Part shown: piece after piece, positions 25,220 through 36,299 of the stretch
Layout: the number at the start of each line of letters is the position of its first letter
Numbering within the stretch: the first letter of the stretch is position 1
Assembly: GCA_013420905.1 (NCBI GenBank)
Contig: JAAXNY010000013.1
Location: 372,001 to 436,000, forward strand
Origin: Collybia mongolica
Lineage: Eukaryota; Basidiomycota; Agaricomycetes; Agaricales; Clitocybaceae
Length of the DNA: 64,000 nucleotides
Direction: 5' to 3'
Notes under the pieces: generated by a model
The model's database searches: none
What the model was told of the DNA's origin: nothing
The model's input: only the letters and a program-made list of their open reading frames with translations
Made by a program: the position numbers and the translations under genes

Positions 25220-27801
25220 TAAGGCATGGCACAGGTACGGGTAACACCATGACAATGAGGTCACAGGTATGTTCAGGTATGGGTACGGGTTTCAGTTTGG
25301 CATACCTGTGCAACACTGTACCCTTACTCACGGGTATACGGGTTTTGTATACAATATTTAGTGGTTGTAAACTTGTACTGAATATCCATTGAAGCCAATC
25401 CTAACTGAACTGAAAGTCACAATCAAACTGCCTTTGATTATCGGCCTGTGAGAAAGTTGTACTGAGCTCAATCAATCACACTGGCAACTGAGCAACTATG
25501 CCTTCTAGCTTTACTAGCTTATGCTCCTCATGGGAGCATATGACTCCACTGAAGCTGAAGCCAAAAACCAATCCATCAAGATCTGGCTCAAACATTTAAA
25601 AGTGAGCAGAAACTTGTTTTTTTTTTGTCAGCCAACTGATGCCTCCCTCTTTGACAACGAAGTCTGCAGCCAAGTCTTCAGCAAAGTCTTTGCATTCATT
25701 GCTCCAATCCACAGCCTCAGCATCCTCTCTATTGAAGGCCATCAGATCTAGTGCCAAGGTCATCAGGCGTGGCATCAAGCGTATCAAGAAAGGAGCCAGT
25801 GCAATTGCTCATCCCCTCAAGCGGGCAAAACATGCATTATCGAATGTCTCTTCTCTGGTCGACAGTGAAGCTGAGCATAGCCTTGCAAGCAATTGAGATC
25901 AAGACAGCTTGAACACTGCAGATTTGCCAGAGGTATTTGAGGTTGATTCTGATGGTGACGAGGTCAACAACCTTGAGAAAGAACTTGGTACATCTACTTG
26001 TTTTTCTCTCTTCATTATCTTACTCATTTCAAATCTCAGTGGCAGCAAAGAAAACTTGGCAGTCCCCAATATATTCCTTCTTCAAACCTGACATCACTAT
26101 CAAGGTACACAATGGCCGTGTCGCCCATTTCTTCATGTGTTCTGCGAAGAAATGCTTGACAGAAGCGAAAGGCATTCAATGCTATCAAGACAAGGGCAAC
26201 AAATCCTCAACTGCCAACCTCCGGCATCACACATTGCACTGCTTTGGCAAGGATAGTGTCAATGCAGCCATGAAGGGGGAGTCTGGCACCAGCCAGAGTG
26301 GCAACATCTTTAGTACGTTTGCCCACCAAGGAAAACAGCTGGCCACATATTCTCAGGTGAGGATGAGTGAGAACTGCTCATGGCTGATACAGCTGCTTGT
26401 TCATCAAACAGTATCAAAGGTACGTATTATTTCCATCAACTTATGACAATTGGTTGATGTATTGTTGCAGCTTCGAAGCCTCACTTTCATAATTGTATGA
26501 TCAACAACTATCACTCTTCCTGCATGGTGTTGTTATTGCGCAGAGTTCAAGCTGAAGTCTTGCGCCCTCCCACATGATGTTGTCACTCGTTGGAATTCTA
26601 CATACTATATGCTATGCTTTGCCATCAAATATTGTGCCGCCATTGATGCCATGACCACAGACAAGTCCCTCAAGCTCTGGAAGTTTGAGCTGGAGACTGC
26701 GGAGTGGGCCATCACTGACAATCTCATTGCCATCTTACTTGTAAGTCTTTGTCCCTGTCATTAACAAACATGCTAACCCTCTTCTGTAGCAATACAAGAA
26801 TGCAACACTTTTCTTCTCCCAGGACTCTGCTAGTGTTGCTGCCATCATTCCTGCCATGGACCAAATTACAAATAACCTCAACTACCAGACTGGAAAAGCA
26901 TACCACCCCACACTCTCAGTGGCCATGAAGCTCACCCACAAGAAAATGGACCATTACTACTTGCTCACCAATTCCTCCAATGTCTATCACATCACCATGG
27001 TTCTACACCCTGGCACAAAACTGGAATATTTCCATAATCAGAAGTGGGAGGGAGAATGGATTGACAAGGCGGAAACTCTGGTCCAAGAGGAGTATGTAGC
27101 AAAGTACAAGAAGAAGGCCAATGAACCAAACCTAGCACCCACAGAGGATTCAAGCCAGAATGTTGTTGGATTCACATCTTTTGGCAACCTCTCTGTTACC
27201 AATTGTCACTGTACCAGTGAGATCCAGGAATACCTCAGCCTCCCCATTGAGAACGTGATAGATCCCTTGAAGTGGTGGACTGATAACAAATTTGTCTATC
27301 CAAACCTTCATCATATGGCTCTGGATTACTTGAGCATCCCTGGTAAGTCAGACTATTCTAATCTACACGAAGAAGTCTGATATTTTGTTTTAGCCACTTC
27401 TACTGCTGTCGAATGTGTGTTCTCACAAGGCCGTCACCTACTCCCATTTACATGCAACAGCCTCTCACCTTCCTCAATTTGGGCCTTTCTTTGCTTTGGC
27501 TCCTGGGCACGGTGCGGCCTTGTAGTGTTTGATGATGTGGTAGCTGCTGTGTCAGCAAAGAGCAAATAGGACTTATTTTGTAGTATCAAATTTCACTAGC
27601 TTAGTTGTCTGCCTTGCCAAGGGAATGCAAAACCGTGGCCTCATATGTGTACCCATGCTAATCATGGTGTACCCACAATTCTATGGTGTACCTGCAATTT
27701 CTGTAGGTGTACCTGTACCCTTACCCTTACGGGTACAATGTTTATGGGTGCGGGTACAGGTTCAGCAAAAAAAACCCAAGGGTTACCCCTGCTGTGCCCT
27801 A
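25220..27801 (+). mobile_element. hAT DNA transposon inserted in the Tnp2 gene
   Basis: 2582 bp. The left end begins TAAGGCATGGCACAGG and the right end, reverse-complemented, begins TAGGGCACAGCAGGGG: imperfect terminal inverted repeats of the hAT type (TAGGG-like). Subterminal regions are rich in GGTACGGGTA words. An 8-bp target duplication, as made by hAT transposases, flanks it. It contains a damaged transposase gene. Confidence 0.88.
25639..27569 (+). pseudogene. hAT transposase, damaged
   Basis: Multi-exon gene inside the hAT element. MPPSLTTKSAAKSSAKS starts a basic N-terminus. A TGA after LASN (about 25894) interrupts it and is one transition from CGA. The next exon (from about 26039) gives YSFFKPDITIK and a BED-type zinc finger (FMCSAKKC ... 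NLRHHTLHCFG). After an intron come RWNSTYYMLCFAIKYCAAID, FFSQDSASVAAIIPAMDQI and YHITMVLHPGTKLEYF. The dimerisation region reads EIQEYLSLPIENVIDPLKWW, LHHMALDYLSIP and STAVECVFSQGRHLLPF. The central stretch between MSENCSWLIQ (about 26380) and the RWNSTYY exon (about 26540) is too short: the part expected to hold the first catalytic Asp is missing. So it is probably not autonomous. Confidence 0.75.
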
Positions 27802-27809
27802 TTAATCAA
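27802..27809. repeat. hAT target-site duplication, right copy (TTAATCAA)
   Basis: Exact copy of 25212-25219. Confidence 0.9.
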
Positions 27810-28659
27810 CTAAAGCTTGTATTTAATCTTGCTGAGGAACTGGACCTATCAGAGACACAAGAGATAGAAAGCACAGGGCATAAACTAGAAAATTGTTGGT
27901 CACATTCCCCTTGCTGTGAAATTCAGCCCACTAACTTTTCTTCAAGACCCAGGTGTCACTCTTGTCTCCCCACACCACACCATAACACTTGATTCTTCAC
28001 TCCGAAGGAAGATTGCGGCACACCTTGCCACAAACTATGATGTTTCTGCTTCAGAAGCTCAAAAGCTCCTGCCAGGTGAGATATCCAGCTGGGGCAAGAT
28101 GAGAATACTTCACAGAGGGGACATGATCCATGCAAGAGATCTCACCCAAACGGCCCATTCTGATTCTTACTGTGATCCAACATTTGTCAAGGTGATTTTG
28201 AGCTTTGTAAAGGCATGTCAAGCAATTCTAATTTTATTTGGTTCCCCAATCTAGTACATTGTCGAAGTTGATCACAATGAAAGATTTCCACACATGCCAG
28301 AAAAACTCAAGGCTCATACCTTTTATGGCCAAGTTCTCAAGTTTGTCGAGCTCACATTGCCAGTGGATTCTATCACCGGTGGCAACTCTCCCAAGACAGA
28401 ACACAACCCTTTGCAGATAATCCTGCTCACTGTCATAGAAACTGTCAAACTGGTTGCGAAAGATCAGCTTGGGATTCCATATTACAGATGCAATGAAAGA
28501 GGAGCAACAGAGGTCATTGATGTATCATGCATTGATTGCATTGTGGGAAGGGTGAAAGAACATGGTAAATGGGCAATTATTGAATGCCCTAAGTCTCTCA
28601 TAGCACTTGATGTGGGGAGGGATCTTGTTGACAACTTTGAGCGTGATGCCAATACCTAA

Positions 28660-29781
28660 TTTTGAAATTCACAATGTACTAGTATGATATTCACCTTCCT
28701 GTAGCTCCCGAAAATTTTCACCCAAAAAGTAAGTGAAATGCACAAAGTATATGAAATCATGTTTCACCATAAAACTTGATGAATTTTGAAAATTGGTATA
28801 AATTATGGTGAATTTCACAGTCTTTGTTCTTCTCAGTGAAGCCACATGTCCCATACATCAAATAACGGAGATGGCCGCAATGTTGGGAGGTGTAGCCATC
28901 AAATTTCCCTCAGTTGAAAAGAGTACATACCTCATTCTCAATACTTCAAACTCGGAATTAAACTTTTGAGTATGAGGTGAAAAACTAAGTCAAGATCATT
29001 GAAAAAAACAAGTTCAGTAATGGCGAATTAACAGATTACTAGCAAAGGTAATGGTAGTCCTGATAGGATTTAATTGACACAAGGATTAGGAAGGCCAAAG
29101 GTTTGATACATAGACAACCTACTCATTATTAAACAGGATGACTCTGACTCTTACAAGTACATTCAGAGTGATGTCTAAAGCATACGCAGATGCCGGTTGG
29201 CGAAAAGCAAACTCTGAAGCGAAACCACACTCTTAACCACCATATATGCCTTTCCTCCGAACATGCACCATGATGGACTTCAGTGCTACGGAACCAAGCC
29301 AAAAGCGAACTACATAGTACGAAAAATTTCCATATCTATTCCTAAACGCCACATTCTCCCTCTCAATTGTCACAGATCTCGTTATCGTTTCGGGTTGGTC
29401 TTAGATCGACCCTTACCCTTTAATTGTCATTCACCAATATCTTGCTCGCACCCGCATTTGATCCACCTCATGTAGTGAGTTAACCTCTTCGGAGAACCAC
29501 CTGGACGTCTGGAATGGCATCTGAGTGATGCGGCATAACGGTAAAACCGAACTGTTCATAGGTATAATTCCATGCATCATCGACCGCCCCCAGAAACCCG
29601 GACATGTAATTACAACACCTCATTTTGCTGGCGGCACTTCGTAAACGCCAATCTGGCAGGTAACAATATTTCTGTTTACGTTTTTTTTTTTAACGTGGCC
29701 GAGTAGCGGGGGAATCCAAAATTTTGGATAATCGGGTCCGTCTTTGTGGAATTATAGCCGAGCGCTCTGCACCCAGGAATC
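28660..29781. other. Intergenic, end of the transposon block
   Basis: 28690-28830 has several TTTCAC/GTGAAA words that could be subterminal repeats of the Tnp2 element, but I could not find its exact end. From about 29200 composition returns to that of ordinary genes. No gene seen. Confidence 0.4.
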
Positions 29782-29788
29782 TATAAAA
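29782..29788 (+). promoter_or_regulatory. TATA box of the small secreted protein gene
   Basis: TATAAAA, 54 bases before the proposed ATG at 29842, a normal spacing for a fungal core promoter with a short leader. Confidence 0.5.
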
Positions 29789-29841
29789 CATGGATATACT
29801 CATATGCAGACCTCACCTCGTCTTTCCCAATTTTCCAAAAA

Positions 29842-30238
29842 ATGCGATTCTCTGCCACTATCCTTCCTATCATCCTCGCCATCGCCGGTGCCAACGTATG
29901 TCGTACATTTTATTCTCGGCGTTCTCGACGTCGTGACCCACCGCCCTACTACAGTGCCTCACCTTGACATACAAGTATGACGACGGTCAGGAGTTTATCG
30001 TAGCGGAACCCACGTCTGGACAGTGTTATCCTGTTGAAAATTGTGGGGTTGTCCCAGCTGGCGGGTCTGCTGTTGAAGGTGGTGATTGTTGGCTCTACAG
30101 GTATGCCGTCTTGTCGGGGATCAACAGATGATGATACAACTTCTTTGATATAGTTCGAATGATTGTTCTGGAGCTGACGAGAGAGTTCCCAATGAAGTTG
30201 ATATCCCGCTTGGGAGCTATAGATGTTTCGGATATTAA
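29842..30238 (+). CDS. Small secreted cysteine-rich protein, 94 aa
   Basis: Three exons: 29842-29895, 29955-30100, 30154-30238, with GT-AG joins and continuous phase. It is too fragmented to show as one long frame. The first exon is a whole signal peptide (MRFSATILPIILAIAGAN). The mature part starts near CLTLTYKYDDGQEF and carries six cysteines (19, 42, 48, 63, 71, 91), an even number that could form three disulfides. It ends SYRCFGY-stop. Length, signal peptide and Cys content fit small secreted proteins of wood-decay or plant-associated mushrooms. No known family recognised; function unknown. The TATA box upstream and clean splicing favour a real gene. Confidence 0.65.
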
Positions 30239-32947
30239 GGCAATTAGTACTGGTGGCGGGAACGTGATATGATATGAGACAAGCAATACTAATATTGAAG
30301 CGAGAGAGATCACGTACTAGATTGTTAATGCGATTTTCGAAAAGTTTCGATGTGAAAGAAAGTGGATTTGAGTACGAGTAGGCCGCCACCTCCCCTTCTG
30401 AGAGATAGATCGATGGCATACATGCATTTATTGGAGTATGATGACCTACGAAGGGCGATGAACCAAACTTACTCGATACCGAAAAGGGTCAGTGCGGTGG
30501 ATATGAGAGGTGATGCACCTTTGATCGCCAGAAATAGTTTGGACTGGTCTCCAGCTTAGCGCGATTGAGCAGGTCAACCAGGTATTTGACACCCTCATAT
30601 AGGCGTTTCGTTTTCTCGAGCCGCTAGTTTTTTAGGTTCGTAGAATAAACACGAAAGACACCCAAGCGACGCATGATCCAAAGAGGGGAGATGTTGACGC
30701 CAGCAAGAGATGTTCGATTCCACGAAACTGTTGAAAGATTAACGAATAGGAAACCTGGAGAGGTGGGCTCACGTACGAGAACAGACCCAAGGCGCCCATT
30801 TTCAAACCCACCATACGCCACCCGCTCCGATTTCTCCTTGATACCAGTGGGTAGAAACAGGTACAGGTACAGCGATCGCGGTCAAGGCTACATTAAACAG
30901 TCTGAGGCATGTATTGCACATCAGATGAGATATGTACCTGTGCGACATCAGCAAACTCCAAGTACCAAATCATCATATCGTACCTATCTCAGTAACTCCA
31001 CAACTACAATGCTAGAAGGGCTATCACAACCTTATCAATTGCGACACAGGCAATGATAAAGGATAAAGTCTCCCACCCAGCGTAGCGCTCCCTCCCAGCC
31101 CACTTCTCCATCTGCTCATTTTTTCATCCACTTACACATTGAGAATGTTGACGTTGTTCAAGGTCGGGCCCCGACCAGTTCACTACTTGTTATTTCACAT
31201 CGCTACACCGCTTGGCTCGGGATCTGCGTGAAGGACATAGCACGCCAGTGTTCACAAGGAATACAGTGGGTAGCAAAAGTCCGCTATTATTGCTGGCTCT
31301 ATACATGTTATAAAGGAGAACAAGACAACGGTGTCAATGTCCCAGCTAATACTCAAGGCCACGACTACACTGCCAACGCGATAATCAGCATTTCGAATCA
31401 GCGAGGGCGTAAAGAACTCACTACTTAAGGAATAGCAAGCGACTGAGATCGCGCACGAATATATTCAAGGCGCCCATGAGCGTCTTCATTTCAACACACA
31501 CAAGTGACTTTCGACACCACCAACTTCATGTTCCTCGGGGCCCTGGCAACCAGGCCTCGACGCCCCGCGCGCAAACGCCCTATTGCCCTGCGCAAACTTC
31601 TGAAGTTCCCTCCCCATCCCGCACACCTCCGCCCTTCCTACCCAAGTCCCAGTATCATCCTCAGCACCCATGGCACGCACTCCCCAACCTTGTCGTTCGC
31701 GGAAGGTGCGACATGAATAGCTGGCCATGTTCGCGTGGCGGAATACAGACACGAACTTGAACATTAATATAAACAGAAGGGTGCGGAGGGTGCACAAGGT
31801 GAATGCACGCGACCGGGTGAGCGGCCCGAACTCATATTCACGTCGTAATATCAGCCTAGTGGAAACCGTCAGTTGAAGGAAAGGAGGCCGTGAGCCAGAT
31901 CGGGGAGGACAGTTCCATCGTGTGCAAATCCTCTTTCGCTACGACGACGGCGCTTCGTCATCGGACGTAGCGTGGACGAAGAAGAGATAGAGGACGGATG
32001 TGTGCAAGAGCCAACGAAAGGCCAGAGCAAAGGCGCGGGTATGGCAACATCGTAATACAGGCGATCACGAGACGAAGGCTGACCTCAATATTGGCGCCGG
32101 CTTGCGGACCGACCGTGAGACATCAATACCCCAGTTCGAACACCACGCGAACCGCGGCCGCGGCATCTCGGCCGCCCATTCAACATTGTCCTCGTCTACA
32201 AAGTTTACCGTAGCTTAAAATAATGCAAAGAACGCGGTCCGCCTCAAAGGTCCGTCCAGGCAAAATTACAATCGCCAGACGCACACAAAGGCAGCATCCA
32301 AACAATGAAAAACGGGGCCCCTTGCCCGCAGTGACATGCTAACTTGACTGCTCCCTGATCTATTTCTGGCCCTGCTGGGACGGACCGTCACGGTGGCCTT
32401 TCCTAGGAGAAACTTGCCTTGGGGTGTGGTCAGATGAACACGGCTTGCATGGGGGGTGTCGCAGCCAGGGGTGATTGGGCACTGATAGGTGGTATTAAGT
32501 GTTTACATTTGGGGCTTTAGCGCCTCGTGGATCATCGTCACGGTGCCCCCCCGCAGGCACCGAATGGTCGAGTAGAGTTCATCGATGAAAAAAGCCTATC
32601 TTGGACGGCTATGGCCAAACAACGGCCGGGTCCCAGTGCCGGGTTGCCGGTCGCAGCTGCTCTCCGTTCCTCACTCAGTGTCGCATAGCCATTGAATATT
32701 CCAGCAGCAACGACGGTCACTTCCTTTTGTTGTTGTCCATCACAGTTAAAGTGACAGAAGCGCCGGCGCCGGGCCCCAACTTTTGCATTGTTTGGAGCCG
32801 GGGTCCAAAAATAGACAGTCACCGTGTGGGAAAGAAAAAAAAAAGAAACGGGAAACTAGCCCCATTGTACGAAGCGAAAGGCACGCGCTTCCTGGCAGGA
32901 CAATAGAAAAAAAGTATGGACTCAATGGTGAATGTGTGTCTCTTCCC
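30239..32947. other. Long intergenic stretch, no resolved gene
   Basis: Minus-strand frames between 29949 and 31060 (for example MGALGLFSYVSPPLQ at about 30810) might be exons of a gene I cannot assemble. 31.0-32.9 kb shows only short overlapping frames on both strands with no recognisable domain. The last part is the promoter region of the AA9 gene; one CCGGGG word at about 32797 fits the SYGGRG site of the carbon-catabolite repressor Cre1, but a single site is weak evidence. Confidence 0.35.
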
Positions 32948-32954
32948 TATAAAG
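32948..32954 (+). promoter_or_regulatory. TATA box of the AA9 gene
   Basis: TATAAAG, 172 bases before the ATG at 33120, implying a leader of about 140 nt. Confidence 0.45.
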
Positions 32955-33119
32955 TCTAGCGTCCCAGCACAAGTACGTCCCCACTTCTCCAGCTTTACAT
33001 AGCTTCTTCTTACGAACCCGCGCCAAGTCGCTGAGCGACCTCCACTCCCCTTCACCCCTTCCTTTTCCATTTTTTTTTAAACCTTCAGCGCCTATTAAAA
33101 TAACGGAAACCCACGCAGC

Positions 33120-34221
33120 ATGAAATCTCTCACCTCCCTCCTCGTACCCCTCCTCGCCGCCGTGCTCGTCTCCGCGCACGGTTTCGTCTCCGAAGTCACC
33201 ATCGACGGCAAGGCCTACAAGGGCAACGTCCCCAACGGAGCCAAGAACCCCAGCATCGTCCGCCAGATCAGCGACGTCGGCCCCGTCAAGGGCGCCAACA
33301 ACCCAGACGTGAACTGCGGCCTCGACGCCACCCTCGCCGCCAACGTGGCCGACGCGAACCCCGGCAGTGTCCTCACCTTCAGCTGGAACGGCGGGGATGG
33401 CAGTAATGTGAGTACCCTCCCACCCCCATGGCACCGATCGTTCGGCGGCCCTGGACATGAGGATGAGCTGTGACTAACGGGATGGTGCTTGTGGTTTGAC
33501 AGTGGCCGCATAACACCGGCCCGATGCTCACCTACATGGCATCCTGCGGCTCCACCCCCTGCAGCAAATTCGACTCGCAAGGCGCCAAGTGGTTCAAGAT
33601 CGACCAGGTCGGGCGCAAGTCGGACGGCAAATGGGCCCAGCAGGATCTCAGTAAGCCAGCCCCCTCCCTCCCTCCCCTCCACTTTCAAACATCGCTAACC
33701 CACCTCTCATCGCAGTGAACGGCCAAACCGCACGCGTTGCCCTCCCCTCGACGCTCGCACCCGGGAACTACCTCATCCGGCACGAGATCATCGCGCTCCA
33801 TCTCGGCAACTCGCGCGGCGGCGCCGAGTTCTACCCCTCCTGCGCGCAGCTCAAGGTCGGCGGCGCCCAGTCCGGCGCGCCCGCGCAGAACGAGCTCGTC
33901 GCACTCCCCGGCGCGTACAGCGACGACGACGCCGGCATATTCGTCCCGGACGTGTTTAACCCCGAGTCGAAGTATGTGTTCCCTGGCCCGGCGGTGGCGC
34001 AGTTTGTTGGGGCTGCGGGGAATGGGAATGGTGGTGATGATGGTGCGAATAATGGTGGCGCACCTGCCCCCGCCCCCTCGGCGCCCGCGTCGAAGCCCAA
34101 GCCCACCGGCTCGTGCAAGCTCAAGAAGAAGTCTACCTCCGCCAAGGTCGCTGCCCGCACGCTCCGCCCGCGACACCTCAGCCGCGTCATGCGTGGGCTG
34201 ACGCACAGTCACAGCCACTGA
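33120..34221 (+). CDS. AA9 lytic polysaccharide monooxygenase with C-terminal extension
   Basis: Secreted copper enzyme that oxidatively cleaves cellulose or related beta-glucans using peroxide or O2 plus reductant. Exons: 33120-33407, 33503-33650, 33716-34221; product 313 aa. The signal peptide is residues 1-19 (MKSLTSLLVPLLAAVLVSA), so His20 becomes the N-terminal His of the copper brace (HGFVSEV). The second brace His is His99 (WPHNTGP), and the axial Tyr is Tyr185 (AEFYPSCAQL). The conserved HEIIALHLG is at 168-176. The catalytic domain ends at about 235. The tail is Ala/Pro/Gly-rich and then Lys/Ser/His-rich (KLKKKSTSAK, ending THSHSH); it is not a CBM1. Intact. The minus-strand frames here are shadows. 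Confidence 0.92.
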
Positions 34222-35088
34222 GCGCCCCGCGAATCCTACCCCTCCCTTTCCCCCCTCCCGTCTCCTGTCTCCCGTCTCCCATCTCTCACATACCGCATGC
34301 GTCACTCCACCTAACCCACTCACCCTGGGCCTCACGAGTCACAACGACCCACGACCACCACCAACGCCCCAGACCCCCACGGCCACTCACCCGACCCTAG
34401 ACGGACCTGCTGTATCCCCATATCACATACAACACCCCCCCGCACATCGCATCATGTACAACCCCTCCCTCTCTCCACCCCCCGTTATCGATATCGGCGT
34501 TGATCGCTCCGTAAACGTACCCGTGTATTTTGTAGCCGCTCGTTTTTTTTACATGTATACAGTGTACTTAGTCGCTATACGCGTTTTACTTATTATATTA
34601 TGATTAGAATATATCTCATGTTCCCTCTTCCCCTAATCATGGTCGAATCTGTTTGGCGTTGGCGCGTCAGTTTTGAATCATAGCTCAATGTAATGAGGTC
34701 AGACCTTGGCTTCGCTAGGATGTCAATGATGGGCTTGAACCTTCACGGTCATAGTTGCATTTAGTCCCTTTGAGCGGGGGATGAAGGAGAGGGAGTATTA
34801 CCAGCGCGGTCTCACTGAGTTACAAATGGCATGTTTTACACTATGGAGTCTCCAAGACCGAATGAGGTAACAAACAATCATCTATCTAAACAATAATGGC
34901 ATGATAAAGACCAAAAATGATGGACAATGAAGGTTTGTGCATAGGAATGGAAAAAAGTATGTCAAGAAAACAGGTGTGAGGTCCAAAGCTACAATGTAGC
35001 ATACCATGCAGTCTAATGGGCATATACAATGTAGTGTACCATACGGTCCCACTAGACCTTCTTTCAACCACTGCCAAATATATACAAC
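34222..35088. other. 3' flank of the AA9 gene, then AT-rich DNA
   Basis: Pyrimidine-rich 3' flank to about 34.5 kb, then AT-rich sequence with no gene that I can support. Confidence 0.4.
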
Positions 35089-35090
35089 TA

Positions 35091-35878
35091 AGGTAGACGA
35101 CATGCGTTCTGGTGGACATCACGTGATTAAAGCGTGATGGAGCGTGACAAGATTGCACATTTTGGCAGAGACTCCGTAGTATTTCCTTTGGGGCACTTGC
35201 ACTTCGCCCTCATTTAAAAAAGTAGCTGCAACAAAAGGTAGATATTTACGATTAAAACATTTTGTTGCAGAGCAATTAGACAAAAAGGGTGAACTGGGGA
35301 TGCCCCACAGGATTTTGTTCTGAGGTGTTCTAATTAGGAAGCAAACATTTATTCACTCCTCAATGTGGTGTGCTCATGTAAAATGGATTTCCTAGCAATA
35401 TACATTCTATCTGATGAAAATAAACTACACTCCAAACAAGAATCTACATGGATATGTTGATCTCAGCAGAAAAAAGAGGAAGATAGCCAAGGCATGGCCC
35501 ATGAAAGAAGTGGACAAGTCAGACAAGGAAAACATGAGTATGAGAGATTTTCGGACTGCTTACCTGGGAGGACAGACTGTTGCTGCTATCACATCCTTTA
35601 CAACAAACCCAATTTTGTGAATGTGGACTCAATTCTTGAAGAGCTCGAAAAAGCTGGTATCCGTGTTTAAAATCAGTTTTATTTTGTACAGCTTCCTATT
35701 CTATTATGTTCCCTCTCTCAGATACTATACACATGACCATTCTCCATACTTACTACTACCAATCATATCGTTATCATACAATTATTGTGTTATCATGTCT
35801 GGGGAAAGGGGCTGCACATGGTGAGGTCACAGATTAGTAATGTCATGTGATGACCACCAGAATGCATGTCGTCTACCT
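35091..35878. mobile_element. Inverted-repeat element flanked by TA (Tc1/mariner-like MITE)
   Basis: Left end TA-AGGTAGACGACATGC, right end GCATGTCGTCTACCT-TA. The terminal inverted repeat extends to about 37 bp with four mismatches (CGTTCTGGTGGACATC against CATTCTGGTGGTCATC). A TA dinucleotide on each side fits the target duplication of the Tc1/mariner/pogo group. Length 788 bp. It holds a 68-aa frame (35414-35620) with a basic stretch but no recognisable transposase, so it is non-autonomous. Confidence 0.7.
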
Positions 35879-36004
35879 TACATGTAGTTGTATCATGTGA
35901 ATCCAGCAGATGTGTAGACCATGCACAGCCAAACAAGCCAAGCAGCCAGCTATGGGTTATGGCATGGCATATATCCCTGGTATGGCCTTGGGTTGTTATA
36001 GGCA

Positions 36005-36262
36005 AAGGGACTCAACACACACAGCCAACAGATATGAGACATGGCTATTGGACATACAGCCAATGGACATATGGCACATGTCCAGTGCACACATGCCCAA
36101 CAGATATGCAGCCAATGGACAGATGGACATATAACATGCAGCCAACAGATATTCAGCAGATGGCCAATGGACAGATGGCACATGGCCACAGCACACACCC
36201 AATGCACATATGCCCAATGGACAGATGGCTAATGGACATATGGCACATGGCCACTGGACCTA
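36005..36262. repeat. Minisatellite with ATGGACATATGGCACATGG-like units
   Basis: About 250 bp of imperfect tandem units built from ATGGACA, GATGGCACATGGCCA and CAACAGATATG. Frames on both strands across it are repeat artefacts. Confidence 0.7.
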
Positions 36263-36299
36263 CATATAATTGCTCCTAAATATATACAAATACATATAT

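Larger units (their letters stand above)
22830..28659 (+). pseudogene. Tnp2-type (CACTA/Plavaka-like) transposase, dead and split by a hAT element
   Basis: Start MMICTCGCGQDVTCRTTIHH matches the cysteine-rich N-terminus of mushroom Tnp2 proteins. Exon 1 ends 23394, exon 2 starts 23438. Then come FLSGIKPIIYCCCRNSCCCF, YLSLIPRLIAMC, LPHRFFLQPTDIALGLSTDV, ELIIFNYNLPPEI, LITVFGDMPAVAKLMCMKG and FPHNFMHLIMENVIPNL. After an intron come YYKHFVKLVQLINKCLQL and VWCYWAFAMEHFCGSLL. Damage: frameshifts at about 24005, 24754 and 25090, and a TGA at about 25021 (CGA-type). At LAQLNQ the hAT element (25220-27801) enters; after it the protein resumes as LKLVFNLAEELDLSE, and the C-terminal region (AHTFYGQVLKFVELTLPV and on) ends at 28659. 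The function was cut-and-paste transposition. Confidence 0.8.

Noticed and set aside
30350..31056. Minus-strand gene suggested by MGALGLFSYVSPPLQ and MPSIYLSEGEV frames
   Set aside because: No consistent set of exons, no domain, and part overlaps the secreted-protein gene.
33215..34335. Long minus-strand frames opposite the AA9 gene
   Set aside because: Shadows caused by GC-rich codon use.
36005..36262. CRISPR-like array
   Set aside because: Units are contiguous and imperfect with no unique spacers, in a eukaryotic context.
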